This document shows positions 51,005 to 61,028 of a stretch of 64,000 nt of DNA, one piece after another. Every line of letters begins with the position of its first letter. Position 1 is the stretch's first letter. The stretch is taken from positions 8,464 to 72,463 of the forward strand of contig JBFWOQ010000014.1 in the NCBI GenBank assembly GCA_050250395.1, written 5' to 3'. Below the pieces are notes generated by a model, which did no database searches, was not told where the DNA came from, and saw only the letters and a list, made by a program, of their open reading frames with translations. The stretch comes from JAGPUQ01 sp050250395 (GTDB lineage Bacteria; Pseudomonadota; Gammaproteobacteria; Pseudomonadales; Porticoccaceae). Position numbers and translations under genes: made by a program.

Positions 51005-51475
51005 TCAGAAGCGGTAGTGCGAAAACGCCTTGTTGGCTTCGGCCATCCGATGCACGTCTTCACGCTTCTTGACCGCGCTGCCGCGCCCCTGCGCCGCATC
51101 CGCGATTTCGCCGGCAAGACGCTGCGCCATTGATTTTTCGCTGCGGCCACGGGAGAAATCCACCAGCCAGCGCATGGCCAAGGCGGTGCGCCGCGATGCG
51201 CGGACCTCCACCGGAACCTGGTAAGTAGCACCACCAACGCGGCGCGACTTCACCTCGACCATGGGCGCGATATTGTTGAGGGCCTCCTCGAAGGTCTCCA
51301 CGGGGTTGCGCTTCAGGCGTTGCTCGACCAACTCGAGAGCGCCGTATACGATCCGCTCGGCGACCGCCTTCTTGCCGCTGATCATGACGTGATTGACGAA
51401 TTTGGCGAGAGTTCCGTTCCCGTACTTGGGATCCGGGAGGACTTCGCGCTTGGCAATAACTCTTCTTCTGGGCAT
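51005..51475 (-). CDS. rpsG: 30S ribosomal protein S7
   Basis: S7 starts assembly of the small-subunit head and in E. coli represses the str operon from the rpsL-rpsG gap. The 156-residue protein has MPRRRVIAKREVLPDPKYGN, KRNPVETFEEALNNIAPMVEVKSRRVGGATYQVP and the C-terminal EANKAFSHYRF. The gap to rpsL is 67 bp and to fusA 105 bp. Confidence 0.98.
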   Translation of the reverse strand: MPRRRVIAKREVLPDPKYGNGTLAKFVNHVMISGKKAVAERIVYGALELVEQRLKRNPVETFEEALNNIAPMVEVKSRRVGGATYQVPVEVRASRRTALAMRWLVDFSRGRSEKSMAQRLAGEIADAAQGRGSAVKKREDVHRMAEANKAFSHYRF

Positions 51476-51542
51476 AAAACTCTCTCTTCAGGTTATCCGG
51501 CACTCAGGAGACCGGCCTTACTGGGCATGAAAACTGGCGCGA

Positions 51543-51917
51543 TCACTTTTTGGGGCGCTTGGCTCCATACTTTGATCGACGCTGACGCCGCGCGCTGACG
51601 CCGGACGTATCCAGGCTGCCGCGCACGGTATGGTAACGAACGCCGGGAAGATCCTTGACTCGACCGCCACGGATGAGCACAACACTGTGCTCCTGCAGAT
51701 TGTGGCCTTCGCCGCCGATGTAGGATGTCACCTCGTAACCGCTGGTGAGGCGCACACGGCAAACTTTGCGCATCGCGGAGTTGGGCTTTTTGGGCGTGGT
51801 GGTATACACGCGCGTACAAACGCCGCGCCGCTGGGGGCAGCCCTGCAGGGCAGGCACGGTGCTCTTGGTGAGCTTGCGTTTTCTCGGCTTGCGAACCAGT
51901 TGGTTGACGGTTGCCAT
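51543..51917 (-). CDS. rpsL: 30S ribosomal protein S12
   Basis: S12 sits in the decoding centre. The 124-residue protein starts MATVNQLVRKPRKRKLTKS. It keeps TTPKKPNSAMRKVCRVRL and GGRVKDLPGVRYHTVRG, with Lys at both positions known for streptomycin resistance mutations, so it looks wild type (sensitive). It is the first gene of the str operon, about 100 bases after a strong promoter. Confidence 0.98.
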   Translation of the reverse strand: MATVNQLVRKPRKRKLTKSTVPALQGCPQRRGVCTRVYTTTPKKPNSAMRKVCRVRLTSGYEVTSYIGGEGHNLQEHSVVLIRGGRVKDLPGVRYHTVRGSLDTSGVSARRQRRSKYGAKRPKK

Positions 51918-52023
51918 GAATCTCGTACTCCTGGAATGAAATCCCGCCGCGGGACGCCCCTTGCGTTGGTTCTGCGGGGCGGCCATGGCAGGCGGTGCTG
52001 ATAGCCCTCAGCGGGGACGCGGG

Positions 52024-52052
52024 ATTCTAAAGAGACACCCCGGGACCGTCAA
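52024..52052 (-). promoter_or_regulatory. Sigma70 promoter of the str operon (before rpsL)
   Basis: On the minus strand TTGACG (52047-52052), 17 bp, and TAGAAT (52024-52029) form a strong promoter in the 178-bp rpoC-rpsL gap. The transcript would start about 100 bases before rpsL. The rest of the gap holds no clear rpoC terminator, only a 6-bp stem just after the rpoC stop, so read-through from rpoBC is likely. Confidence 0.83.
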
Positions 52053-52095
52053 GGTTGAAAACATGTCAAACGCAACCCGGCGGGAGTTGGGCGAC

Positions 52096-55000
52096 TCAAT
52101 ACTCATCGTCGCCCGCGCTCAGCGCCTCGGTCAGAGCCGCCTCGACGTCGGTCGCGGATACGCCGGTCATCGTTTGCTCGACAGATTCTCGCGACTTGCG
52201 CCGCAGCGCGTGATAGGCCTGACCGGTGCCCGCTGGTATCAGGCGGCCCACCACGACATTTTCCTTCAGGCCGCGCAGGTTATCGACCTTGCCGGTAACC
52301 GCCGCCTCCGTAAGCACCCGCGTTGTTTCCTGGAACGAAGCCGCGGAAATGAAACTCTCGGTTGCCAACGATGCCTTGGTAATACCCAGCAGCGAGCGCT
52401 CGTACTGCGCGGGCATTCTGTCGTTCTCGCGCAAGGCTTCGTTTGCTTCCTGTACCTGGGCGTATTCCAGTTGCTCGCCCGGAATGAAGTCGGAATCACC
52501 CGATTCGACGACCTCGACCTTGCGCAGCATCTGCCGCACGATCACTTCGATGTGCTTGTCATTGATTCGCACACCCTGCAACCGGTAGACCTCCTGAATC
52601 TCGTTGACGATGTATTTCGCCAAGGCTTCGACACCCTTGAGCCGCAGGATGTCGTGGGGGCTCGATGGCCCCTCGGATATGACTTCGCCCCTGGCCACCT
52701 GCTCGCCTTCGTAGACATTGAGTTGACGCCATTTCTGGATCAGCTCCTCATGAGGCTCGCTACCGTCCGCAGGTGTAATGATGAGACGCCGCTTGCCTTT
52801 CGTTTCCTTGCCAAAGGTGATGGTGCCGGAAATCTCCGCAAGGATTTCGGGATCCTTGGGTTTGCGCGCCTCGAACAGATCGGCGACGCGCGGCAAACCA
52901 CCGGTGATGTCCCTGGTCTTCAGGCCTTCCTGCGGTATTCTCGCGATTACATCGCCAACACCGACCTGATCATTGTCATTGACCATGATGATGGCGTCGG
53001 ACGGCAGCATGTAGTGCGCCGGCACGGTGGAGTTGGAAAAGCACAGCTCTTTGCCGTCGGCACCGAGCAGGGTAATCATGGGCTTCATGTCCTTACCCGC
53101 GGCCCGGCGCTCGTTGGGGTCGATTACCACGGTGCTGGTCTGGCCGGTGACCTCATCGGTCTGTCGGCGAATACTGAGGCCCTCTTCCATCCCGGAAAAT
53201 GCCACCCGGCCCTCTACCTCGGTAATGATGGGGTGGGTATGGGGATCCCAGCTGGCGACCACCGTGCCCGGCTGTACCTTGGCGCCGTCGACGACGCGAA
53301 TCACCGCGCCATAGGGCAACTTGTAGCGCTCGCGTTCACGCCCGCTATCGTCCGCGATGGCCAGTTCGCCGGAACGCGACACCGCTACCAGATCGCCACT
53401 GCGGCGCTGCGCCACCTTGGCACCCACAAGACGGACGGTGCCGCCCGTCTTTACCTGGATACTGTCCGCCGCCGAAGCCCGGGATGCCGCACCGCCGATG
53501 TGGAAGGTGCGCATGGTGAGCTGAGTGCCCGGCTCGCCGATGGACTGGGCGGCAATCACACCGACGGCCTCACCGGGATTTATGCGGTGTCCACGCGCCA
53601 GATCGCGGCCATAACACTGGGCACAGATGCCGTAGCGGGTTTCACAGGTAATCGGCGAGCGCACCAGTATCTCATCGACGCCCGCCCGTTCGATCACGCC
53701 AACCAGCTTCTCGTCGATCAACGTATTCGCGGCAACCACCAGTTCCTTGCCGCCGGCGGCATGAATATCATGGACAACCACGCGCCCGAGGATACGATCA
53801 CCCAGGGTTTCAATGATGTCACCGCCCTCGATCACGGGCGCCATCAACAGACCCTGATCGGTACCGCAGTCGATTTCGGTCACCACCAGATCCTGGGCCA
53901 CATCCACCAGACGGCGCGTCAGATAGCCCGAGTTGGCGGTTTTCAGCGCCGTATCCGCAAGGCCCTTGCGCGCGCCGTGCGTGGATATAAAGTACTGAAG
54001 GACGCTCAAGCCTTCCCGGAAGTTTGCCGTGATGGGGGTTTCAATGATGGAACCGTCCGGGCGCGCCATCAATCCGCGCATGCCGGCGAGCTGCCGAATC
54101 TGGGCCGGTGAACCCCGCGCTCCGGAGTCCGCCATGACATAGACGGAGTTAAAGGAATTCTGCTGAACTTCCTTGCCTTCCTTGCTGACCACCGTCTCCT
54201 TCGAAATCACCTCCATCATCGCTTTTGCCACCAGGTCGTTAGCGCGCGACCAGATGTCGATAACCTTGTTGTACTTCTCCCCCTGCGTTACCAGACCGGA
54301 GGCGAACTGGGTCTCGATCTCCAGTACTTCGCGCTCTGCCTGCGAAACAATCTCGGCTTTCTCGTCGGGGATGACGAAGTCGTCGACGCCAATAGAAACG
54401 CCGGATCGCGTCGAAAAATCGAATCCCGTGTACATCAACTGGTCGGCAAAGATGACGGTATCCTTGAGACCGAGCGTCCGGTAGCACTGGTTGATGATCC
54501 GGGAGATGGCCTTTTTGTTCATCTCCTGATTGACCAGGTCGTAGCTCAGGCCTCGCGGCACAATGCTCCATAGCAGGGCTCGGCCGACCGTGGTTTCCCG
54601 GAGCGAAATGCTCTCCGTGAAGCTGCCGTCTTCCTCGCGACGCGCCTCACTGATGCGCACCCTGACCCGCGCCTGCAGATGGACTCGGTCGGAATAAAAC
54701 GCCCGCGAGACTTCCTGCAGGTCGGAAAACGCCATGCCCTCGCCCCGCGCGTTCACGCGCTCGCGCGTCATGTAATACAGACCCAGCACTACGTCCTGCG
54801 AGGGCACGATGATGGGCTCGCCGCTCGCGGGCGACAGGATATTGTTGGTCGACATCATGAGCGCGCGCGCTTCGAGCTGCGCTTCCAGCGTCAGCGGCAC
54901 GTGGACCGCCATCTGATCACCGTCGAAGTCCGCGTTGTAGGCAGCGCACACCAGGGGATGCAACTGGATCGCCTTGCCCTCGATGAGGGTAGGCTCGAAG

Positions 55001-56307
55001 GCCTGAATGCCCAGACGGTGAAGGGTCGGCGCCCGGTTCAACAGCACCGGGTGCTCCCGGATCACGTCGTCGAGGATGTCCCACACCACGGGCTCCTCGC
55101 GCTCGACCATTTTTTTCGCGGCCTTGATGGTGGTAGCGAGACCCTGGGTTTCCAGTTTGGAAAAAATGAACGGCTTGAACAATTCCAGCGCCATGCGCTT
55201 GGGCAGACCGCACTGGTGGAGCCGGAGCGTCGGACCCACCACGATCACCGAGCGACCGGAATAATCGACGCGCTTGCCGAGCAAATTCTGCCGGAACCGG
55301 CCCTGCTTGCCCTTGATCATGTCGGCGAGCGACTTCAACGGCCGCTTGTTGGAGCCGGTGATCGCCCGCCCGCGCCGACCGTTATCGAGCAACGCGTCCA
55401 CGGATTCTTGCAGCATCCGCTTTTCGTTGCGCACGATGATGTCGGGCGCACTGAGCTCCAGCAGTCGCTTGAGGCGATTGTTGCGGTTGATGACTCGACG
55501 ATACAGATCGTTGAGATCGGAGGTTGCAAAACGGCCGCCGTCCAGGGGTACCAGCGGACGCAAGTCCGGCGGCAATACGGGTAGCACATCCAGAATCATC
55601 CACTCGGGACGGTTGCCGGAGCCACTGAAGGCCTCCAGCAACTTCAGCCGCTTGGAAAGCTTTTTGACTTTGGTCTCCGAACGCGTCTCGGGAATTTCCT
55701 CGCGCAGACGCGCGACTTCGCTTTCCAGCTCCAGGTCGCGCAGCAGTGCCTGGATGGCTTCGGCGCCCATCATGGCGACAAACTCGCCGCCGAACTCCTC
55801 CATGGCCTGATAGTACTCTTCGTCGCTCAGCAGCTGACCCGCTTCAAGCGTGGTCATGCCCGGGTCGACAACGACAAAGGATTCGAAATACAGCACGCGC
55901 TCGATTTCGCGCAGCGTCATGTCGAGCACGAGACCAATCCGCGATGGCAAGGACTTGAGAAACCAGATGTGCGCGACGGGACTCGCCAGTTCGATGTGCC
56001 CCATGCGGTCGCGGCGCACTTTGGCGTGGGTGACTTCGACACCGCACTTTTCACAGACGATGCCGCGATGCTTCATGCGCTTGTACTTGCCGCACAGACA
56101 CTCGAAGTCCTTGACCGGGCCAAAAATCTTGGCGCAGAACAATCCGTCCCGCTCCGGCTTGAAGGTGCGGTAGTTGATGGTTTCGGGTTTGCGAACTTCG
56201 CCAAAGGACCAGGAGCGAATCATGTCCGGAGACGCCAGCCCGATACGGATGCCGTCGAAATCGCCGATGTTGTCCTGCGTCTTGAGCAGATTGAGCAAGT
56301 CTTTCAA
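52096..56307 (-). CDS. rpoC: RNA polymerase subunit beta'
   Basis: Beta' carries the catalytic magnesium site. The 1403-residue protein (E. coli 1407) has the N-terminal zinc ribbon CLCGKYKRMKHRGIVCEKCG, the active-site NADFDGDQMAVH motif near residue 458, and the second zinc site CETRYGICAQCYGRDLA. Trigger-loop and bridge-helix regions are intact (GARKGLADTALKTANSGYLTRRLVDVAQD). The end, LSAGDDEY, is standard. It follows rpoB by 62 bp. Confidence 0.98.
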   Translation of the reverse strand: MKDLLNLLKTQDNIGDFDGIRIGLASPDMIRSWSFGEVRKPETINYRTFKPERDGLFCAKIFGPVKDFECLCGKYKRMKHRGIVCEKCGVEVTHAKVRRDRMGHIELASPVAHIWFLKSLPSRIGLVLDMTLREIERVLYFESFVVVDPGMTTLEAGQLLSDEEYYQAMEEFGGEFVAMMGAEAIQALLRDLELESEVARLREEIPETRSETKVKKLSKRLKLLEAFSGSGNRPEWMILDVLPVLPPDLRPLVPLDGGRFATSDLNDLYRRVINRNNRLKRLLELSAPDIIVRNEKRMLQESVDALLDNGRRGRAITGSNKRPLKSLADMIKGKQGRFRQNLLGKRVDYSGRSVIVVGPTLRLHQCGLPKRMALELFKPFIFSKLETQGLATTIKAAKKMVEREEPVVWDILDDVIREHPVLLNRAPTLHRLGIQAFEPTLIEGKAIQLHPLVCAAYNADFDGDQMAVHVPLTLEAQLEARALMMSTNNILSPASGEPIIVPSQDVVLGLYYMTRERVNARGEGMAFSDLQEVSRAFYSDRVHLQARVRVRISEARREEDGSFTESISLRETTVGRALLWSIVPRGLSYDLVNQEMNKKAISRIINQCYRTLGLKDTVIFADQLMYTGFDFSTRSGVSIGVDDFVIPDEKAEIVSQAEREVLEIETQFASGLVTQGEKYNKVIDIWSRANDLVAKAMMEVISKETVVSKEGKEVQQNSFNSVYVMADSGARGSPAQIRQLAGMRGLMARPDGSIIETPITANFREGLSVLQYFISTHGARKGLADTALKTANSGYLTRRLVDVAQDLVVTEIDCGTDQGLLMAPVIEGGDIIETLGDRILGRVVVHDIHAAGGKELVVAANTLIDEKLVGVIERAGVDEILVRSPITCETRYGICAQCYGRDLARGHRINPGEAVGVIAAQSIGEPGTQLTMRTFHIGGAASRASAADSIQVKTGGTVRLVGAKVAQRRSGDLVAVSRSGELAIADDSGRERERYKLPYGAVIRVVDGAKVQPGTVVASWDPHTHPIITEVEGRVAFSGMEEGLSIRRQTDEVTGQTSTVVIDPNERRAAGKDMKPMITLLGADGKELCFSNSTVPAHYMLPSDAIIMVNDNDQVGVGDVIARIPQEGLKTRDITGGLPRVADLFEARKPKDPEILAEISGTITFGKETKGKRRLIITPADGSEPHEELIQKWRQLNVYEGEQVARGEVISEGPSSPHDILRLKGVEALAKYIVNEIQEVYRLQGVRINDKHIEVIVRQMLRKVEVVESGDSDFIPGEQLEYAQVQEANEALRENDRMPAQYERSLLGITKASLATESFISAASFQETTRVLTEAAVTGKVDNLRGLKENVVVGRLIPAGTGQAYHALRRKSRESVEQTMTGVSATDVEAALTEALSAGDDEY

Positions 56308-56369
56308 TGCCTTTCCTCCAGTGTGCGAACCGGCGCGCTGTCAGCGGGCCCGCGGGACAGGGTAAGCGG

Positions 56370-59300
56370 TTACTCGTACTCCAGATCGATATTGATCCCC
56401 AGTGAGCGAATTTCCTTCACCAGCACGTTGAACGATTCGGGCATTCCGGGTTCCATGCGATGGTCCCCGTCCACGATGTTCTTGTACATCTTGGTGCGAC
56501 CGTTGACGTCGTCCGATTTGACGGTAAGCATTTCCTGGAGGGTATAGGAAGCGCCATAGGCCTCGAGCGCCCACACCTCCATCTCCCCGAAACGCTGGCC
56601 ACCGAATTGCGCCTTGCCGCCGAGCGGCTGCTGGGTTACCAGACTGTAGGAGCCGGTGGAGCGGGCATGCATCTTGTCGTCGACCAAGTGGTTGAGCTTG
56701 AGCATGTACATGTAGCCCACGGTGACCGGGCGACTGAAGGCATCGCCGGTACGGCCGTCGTGCAGCGTCATCTGGCCGCTTTCCGGAAGATCGGCAAGCC
56801 GCAGCAAAGCCTTGATCTCCTCCTCGCGCGCGCCGTCAAACACCGGCGTCGCCATGGGAACGCCGTCACTGAGATTGCCGGAGAGCGCCAGAATCTCGGT
56901 ATCGCTCAGGGTATCCAGGTCGACAACGGTAACACCCTGCCCGGTGGAGTAGATTTCATGGAGAAACCCTCTCAGCTCGGCAATCTTGCGCTGCGCCTTG
57001 AGCATCGCACCGAGTTTCTCGCCGAGGCCCTTGGCCGCCAGCCCGAGGTGAGTTTCCAGAATCTGCCCGACGTTCATGCGCGACGGCACGCCCAGGGGAT
57101 TCAACACGATATCGACCGGCACGCCGTTCTGGTCGTAGGGCATGTCCTCGACCGGCATGATCGCGGAAATTACACCCTTGTTGCCGTGTCGCCCGGCCAT
57201 CTTGTCGCCAGGCTGCACGCGGCGCTTGACGGCCAGATAGACCTTGATGATCTTGAGCACGCCCGGCGCCAGATCGTCGCCGGCGCCGACCTTGCGTTTC
57301 TTGTCCGCGAATCGCTCGTCGAGCAATTTCCGGCGCTCGGCAAGCTGATTCTCGGCGGCCAGCAACTGGTCGTTGAGCACCTGATTGTCCATCCGCACCT
57401 TGAACCACTGCTCGTGATCCAGCGTGGCGGCAATCTCCGCCGTCAGCAGATCGCCCTTCTTGAGCCCCGGCGCGCGGACCACCGGCGATCCCGCCAGGGC
57501 GGTGCACAGGCGCGCGAAAGTCGCGTTTTCGACGATGCGGTATTCATCGTTCAAATCCTGACGGAACTGATCCAGTTCGGCTTTCTCGATCTGCCGCGCG
57601 CGCGCATCTTTCTCGAGACCTTCGCGGGTGAACACCTGAACATCGATCACTGTGCCCTTGGTGCCGCTGGGTACCCGCAGCGAGGTGTCCTTGACGTCGC
57701 TTGCCTTCTCGCCAAAGATGGCCCGCAGCAGCTTTTCTTCCGGTGTCAGTTGGGTTTCGCCCTTGGGCGTGACCTTGCCGACCAGAATGTCGCCTGCGCT
57801 GACTTCGGCACCGATGTAGACGATGCCGGATTCATCCAGGCGGCGCAGGGCGGCATCGCCGATGTTGGGAATGTCCGCGGTGATTTCCTCGGAACCCAAT
57901 TTGGTATCGCGCGCTACGCAGGTGAGCTCCTGGATGTGGATGGTGGTGAAGCGATCATCCGCCACGACCCGCTCGGAGATGAGGATGGAGTCCTCAAAGT
58001 TGTAACCGTTCCAGGGCATGAACGCGATGCGCATGTTCTGGCCGAGCGCGAGTTCGCCCAGATCTACCGAGGGTCCGTCAGCCAGAATGTCGCCGCGCGC
58101 GACCACATCTCCCTGCTGAACAATGGCGCGCTGATTGATACAGGTATTCTGGTTAGAGCGCGTGTATTTGATCAGGTTGTAGATGTCGACGCCGGCATCG
58201 CCCGCCGCCACTTCGCTGCCGTCCACCCGCACCACGATGCGTCCCGCATCGGCACTTTCGACCACACCGCCGCGTCGGGCTACTACACAAACCCCGGAAT
58301 CGCGGGCCACGAACCGCTCCATCCCGGTACCCACCAGGGGCTTCTCTGAACGCAGGGTCGGCACTGCCTGGCGCTGCATGTTGGAGCCCATCAGTGCGCG
58401 GTTGGCATCGTCGTGCTCCAGAAACGGGATCAGCGATGCCGCGACCGATACCACCTGGCGCGGTGACACGTCCATGTATTCCACTTCGCCGGGCGATTTC
58501 ATCGTGGATTCGCCCCCGTGGCGCACGGAAACCAGCTCCTCCACCAGTTCGCGGCGATCATTGACCAGCGCGGACGCCTGAGCGATCACATGGTCGGCCT
58601 CGTTGATGGCCGACAGAAATTCGATCTGGTCGGTCAGCTTGTTGTTGATCACCTTGCGGTAAGGAGTCTCCAGAAACCCGTATTCGTTGGTGCGCGCATA
58701 GTTGGCCAGCGAATTGATGAGGCCGATGTTGGGTCCTTCGGGCGTTTCAATCGGACATACCCGACCGTAATGCGTGGGATGCACATCGCGCACCTCGAAA
58801 CCGGCCCGTTCGCGGGTCAAACCGCCCGGCCCCAATGCCGACACCCGGCGCTTGTGCGTCACTTCCGACAGGGGATTGTTCTGATCCATGAACTGCGACA
58901 GCTGGCTGGAGCCAAAGAACTCCTTCATTGCCGCAGCCACCGGTTTCGCGTTCACCATGTCCTGGGGCATCAGCCCTTCCGACTCGGCAACCGACAACCG
59001 TTCCTTGACCGCTCGTTCGACACGTACCAGCCCGATACGGAACTGGTTTTCGGCCATTTCACCAACGGAACGCACGCGGCGGTTTCCGAGGTGGTCGATA
59101 TCGTCGACCGTACCGCGGCCATTGCGAATATCGATGAGCATACGCAATACATCGACGATGTCTTCGCGCGCCAGCGTGCCCTGCCCTTCGACTTCTTCGC
59201 GTCCGAGCCGGCGATTGAACTTCATGCGGCCGACCGCGGACAGATCGTAGCGGTCGAGCGAGAAAAACAGATTGTTGAACAGTGTCTCGGCCGACTCCTT

Positions 59301-60449
59301 GGTCGGCGGTTCGCCCGGACGCATCATCCGGTAGATCTCCACCAGCGCATCCATCTGACTGCGCGTCGCATCGATCCGGAGCGTCTCGGAAACGAAGGGA
59401 CCGCGATCGATATCATTGGTGTAGATCGTCTCGATGAGCTCCAGTTTCTTGGCTTCAATCAGCGCAAGATCGGCCAGACTCAACGCCGTGTTGCAGGGCA
59501 ACAGGATTTCGCCCGTCTCGGTATCCACGAGGTCGCGCGCCAGGCTGCGCCCGACCAGATACTCCCGAGGCACTTCCAGTTGCGTGATGCCAGCCGCTTC
59601 GAGTTCGCGGATATGGCGCGCCGTGATGCGGCGCCCCTGTTCGATGATGACCTTGCCGCCACGGCCCTTGATGTCAAAGCTGGCGATATCGCCCCGCAGA
59701 CGCGCCGGCACCAGTTCGTAGCGGCAAACGCCGTCCTGGCCGCAGTGGAATCGGCTCACTTCGTAAAACATGCCGAGCATTTCTTCGGTTGTGTAACCCA
59801 TGGCGCGCAGCAGCACGGTCGCTGGCAGCTTGCGCCGTCGATCGATTCGCACATACACCAGATCCTTGGGATCGAATTCGAAATCGAGCCAGGAACCGCG
59901 GTAAGGAATCACACGGGCAGAAAACAACAGTTTTCCGGAAGAGTGGGTTTTACCTTTATCGTGATCGAAGAACACCCCGGGCGACCGGTGCAACTGGGAG
60001 ACAATGACCCGCTCGGTGCCGTTGATGATAAAGGTGCCGTTATCCGTCATCAGCGGAACTTCGCCGAGATAGACTTCCTGCTCCTTGATGTCCTTGATGG
60101 TCTTGTTGGGGGAATCCTTGTCGACCAGCACCAGCCGGACGCGAACCCGCAGCGGTGCCGCAAAGGTCGCACCACGGAGCTTGCATTCCTCGACGTCAAA
60201 CGCCGATTTGCCCAGCGCGTAATCGACGTACTCGAGCCGTGCGTTCCCGGAGTAACTCTCTATGGGAAATACCGAGTTGAGCGCGGCGTGCAGCCCGGTG
60301 TTGGTACGCTGAGCCACGGGGACGCCGGTTTGGGTGAACTTTCGATAGGAGTCCAGTTGGATTGCCAGCAGATAAGGCTGTTCCATAACTTCGGACAGTT
60401 TTCCGAAATCCTTCCGGATTCGTTTCTTTTCGGTAAATGAATAGGCCAT
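56370..60449 (-). CDS. rpoB: RNA polymerase subunit beta
   Basis: Beta forms the main channel and binds rifampicin. The 1359-residue protein starts MAYSFTEKKRIRKDFGKLSEVM. The rifampicin region near residue 520 reads GSSQLSQFMDQNNPLSEVTHKRRVSALGPGGL, the sensitive form. Conserved blocks HPTHYGRVCPIETPEGPNIGL, DKMAGRHGNKGVIS and the C-terminal SFNVLVKEIRSLGINIDLE are present. It lies downstream of rplL across a 158-bp gap with an attenuator. Confidence 0.98.
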   Translation of the reverse strand: MAYSFTEKKRIRKDFGKLSEVMEQPYLLAIQLDSYRKFTQTGVPVAQRTNTGLHAALNSVFPIESYSGNARLEYVDYALGKSAFDVEECKLRGATFAAPLRVRVRLVLVDKDSPNKTIKDIKEQEVYLGEVPLMTDNGTFIINGTERVIVSQLHRSPGVFFDHDKGKTHSSGKLLFSARVIPYRGSWLDFEFDPKDLVYVRIDRRRKLPATVLLRAMGYTTEEMLGMFYEVSRFHCGQDGVCRYELVPARLRGDIASFDIKGRGGKVIIEQGRRITARHIRELEAAGITQLEVPREYLVGRSLARDLVDTETGEILLPCNTALSLADLALIEAKKLELIETIYTNDIDRGPFVSETLRIDATRSQMDALVEIYRMMRPGEPPTKESAETLFNNLFFSLDRYDLSAVGRMKFNRRLGREEVEGQGTLAREDIVDVLRMLIDIRNGRGTVDDIDHLGNRRVRSVGEMAENQFRIGLVRVERAVKERLSVAESEGLMPQDMVNAKPVAAAMKEFFGSSQLSQFMDQNNPLSEVTHKRRVSALGPGGLTRERAGFEVRDVHPTHYGRVCPIETPEGPNIGLINSLANYARTNEYGFLETPYRKVINNKLTDQIEFLSAINEADHVIAQASALVNDRRELVEELVSVRHGGESTMKSPGEVEYMDVSPRQVVSVAASLIPFLEHDDANRALMGSNMQRQAVPTLRSEKPLVGTGMERFVARDSGVCVVARRGGVVESADAGRIVVRVDGSEVAAGDAGVDIYNLIKYTRSNQNTCINQRAIVQQGDVVARGDILADGPSVDLGELALGQNMRIAFMPWNGYNFEDSILISERVVADDRFTTIHIQELTCVARDTKLGSEEITADIPNIGDAALRRLDESGIVYIGAEVSAGDILVGKVTPKGETQLTPEEKLLRAIFGEKASDVKDTSLRVPSGTKGTVIDVQVFTREGLEKDARARQIEKAELDQFRQDLNDEYRIVENATFARLCTALAGSPVVRAPGLKKGDLLTAEIAATLDHEQWFKVRMDNQVLNDQLLAAENQLAERRKLLDERFADKKRKVGAGDDLAPGVLKIIKVYLAVKRRVQPGDKMAGRHGNKGVISAIMPVEDMPYDQNGVPVDIVLNPLGVPSRMNVGQILETHLGLAAKGLGEKLGAMLKAQRKIAELRGFLHEIYSTGQGVTVVDLDTLSDTEILALSGNLSDGVPMATPVFDGAREEEIKALLRLADLPESGQMTLHDGRTGDAFSRPVTVGYMYMLKLNHLVDDKMHARSTGSYSLVTQQPLGGKAQFGGQRFGEMEVWALEAYGASYTLQEMLTVKSDDVNGRTKMYKNIVDGDHRMEPGMPESFNVLVKEIRSLGINIDLEYE

Positions 60450-60534
60450 CGGCGCTCCCCACCAAGTTCACTCAAACATCAATACAACGACGGCTGCTCC
60501 CCCACCCCAACCCAGGCAGTGGTAGGAAAGCAGC

Positions 60535-60564
60535 AAAAGGCCGACGGGCCAGCCCGTCAGCCTT
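60535..60564 (-). terminator. Attenuator between rplL and rpoB
   Basis: On the minus strand AAGGCTGACGGG and CCCGTCGGCCTT form a 12-bp stem (one G-T pair) with a four-base loop, followed by two further T bases that extend the run to four. It lies 44-71 bases after the rplL stop. A partial terminator at this place is known in E. coli and lets ribosomal proteins be made in excess of polymerase. Confidence 0.8.
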
Positions 60565-60607
60565 CGCACGTCCTTCAAACGCCTTGTCGGCGTCAAGTTC
60601 GCCGGAC

Positions 60608-60988
60608 TTACTTGACCTCGACGGTGGCGCCCGCTTCTTCGAGCTGCTTCTTGGCATCCTCTGCCTCAGCTTTCGAAACGCCTTCTTTAACGGTCGCCGG
60701 CGCGCCATCAACCAGATCCTTGGCTTCTTTCAACCCAAGACCGGTCAAGGTCCGTACCGCCTTGATCACATTAACCTTCTTTTCGCCCGAGTTGGCCAGG
60801 ATGACATTGAATTCGGTCTGCTCTTCCGGGGCTTCGGCGGCATCGCCACCTGCCACGGGGGCCGCCACGGCTACCGCCGCCGCTGCGGAAACACCGAATT
60901 TGGTTTCCATTGCCGCAACCAGCTCAACTACTTCCATTACGCTCATTTCCGCAATGGCATTCAAGATATCGTCTTTTGACAGAGCCAT
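60608..60988 (-). CDS. rplL: 50S ribosomal protein L7/L12
   Basis: L7/L12 is the multi-copy stalk protein that recruits GTPase factors. The 126-residue protein has the N-terminal dimerisation helix DDILNAIAEMSVMEVVELV, an Ala-rich flexible hinge (about 34-52), and the factor-binding domain TEFNVILANSGEKKVNVIKAVRTLTGLGLKEAKDLV. It follows rplJ by 40 bp. Confidence 0.98.
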   Translation of the reverse strand: MALSKDDILNAIAEMSVMEVVELVAAMETKFGVSAAAAVAVAAPVAGGDAAEAPEEQTEFNVILANSGEKKVNVIKAVRTLTGLGLKEAKDLVDGAPATVKEGVSKAEAEDAKKQLEEAGATVEVK

Positions 60989-61028
60989 GAACCTACTCTC
61001 CTGTTAAATGGAATTAATCGGATAGCGA

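Noticed and set aside
51961..54111. 716-codon open frame on the plus strand opposite rpoC and the str promoter
   Set aside because: Overlaps conserved rpoC sequence and the promoter; no recognisable domain.
56460..58349. 629-codon open frame on the plus strand opposite rpoB
   Set aside because: Shadow of rpoB, whose conserved blocks are intact.
58518..60440. 640-codon open frame on the plus strand opposite the rpoB 5' half
   Set aside because: Same reason; the real gene is fully conserved here.
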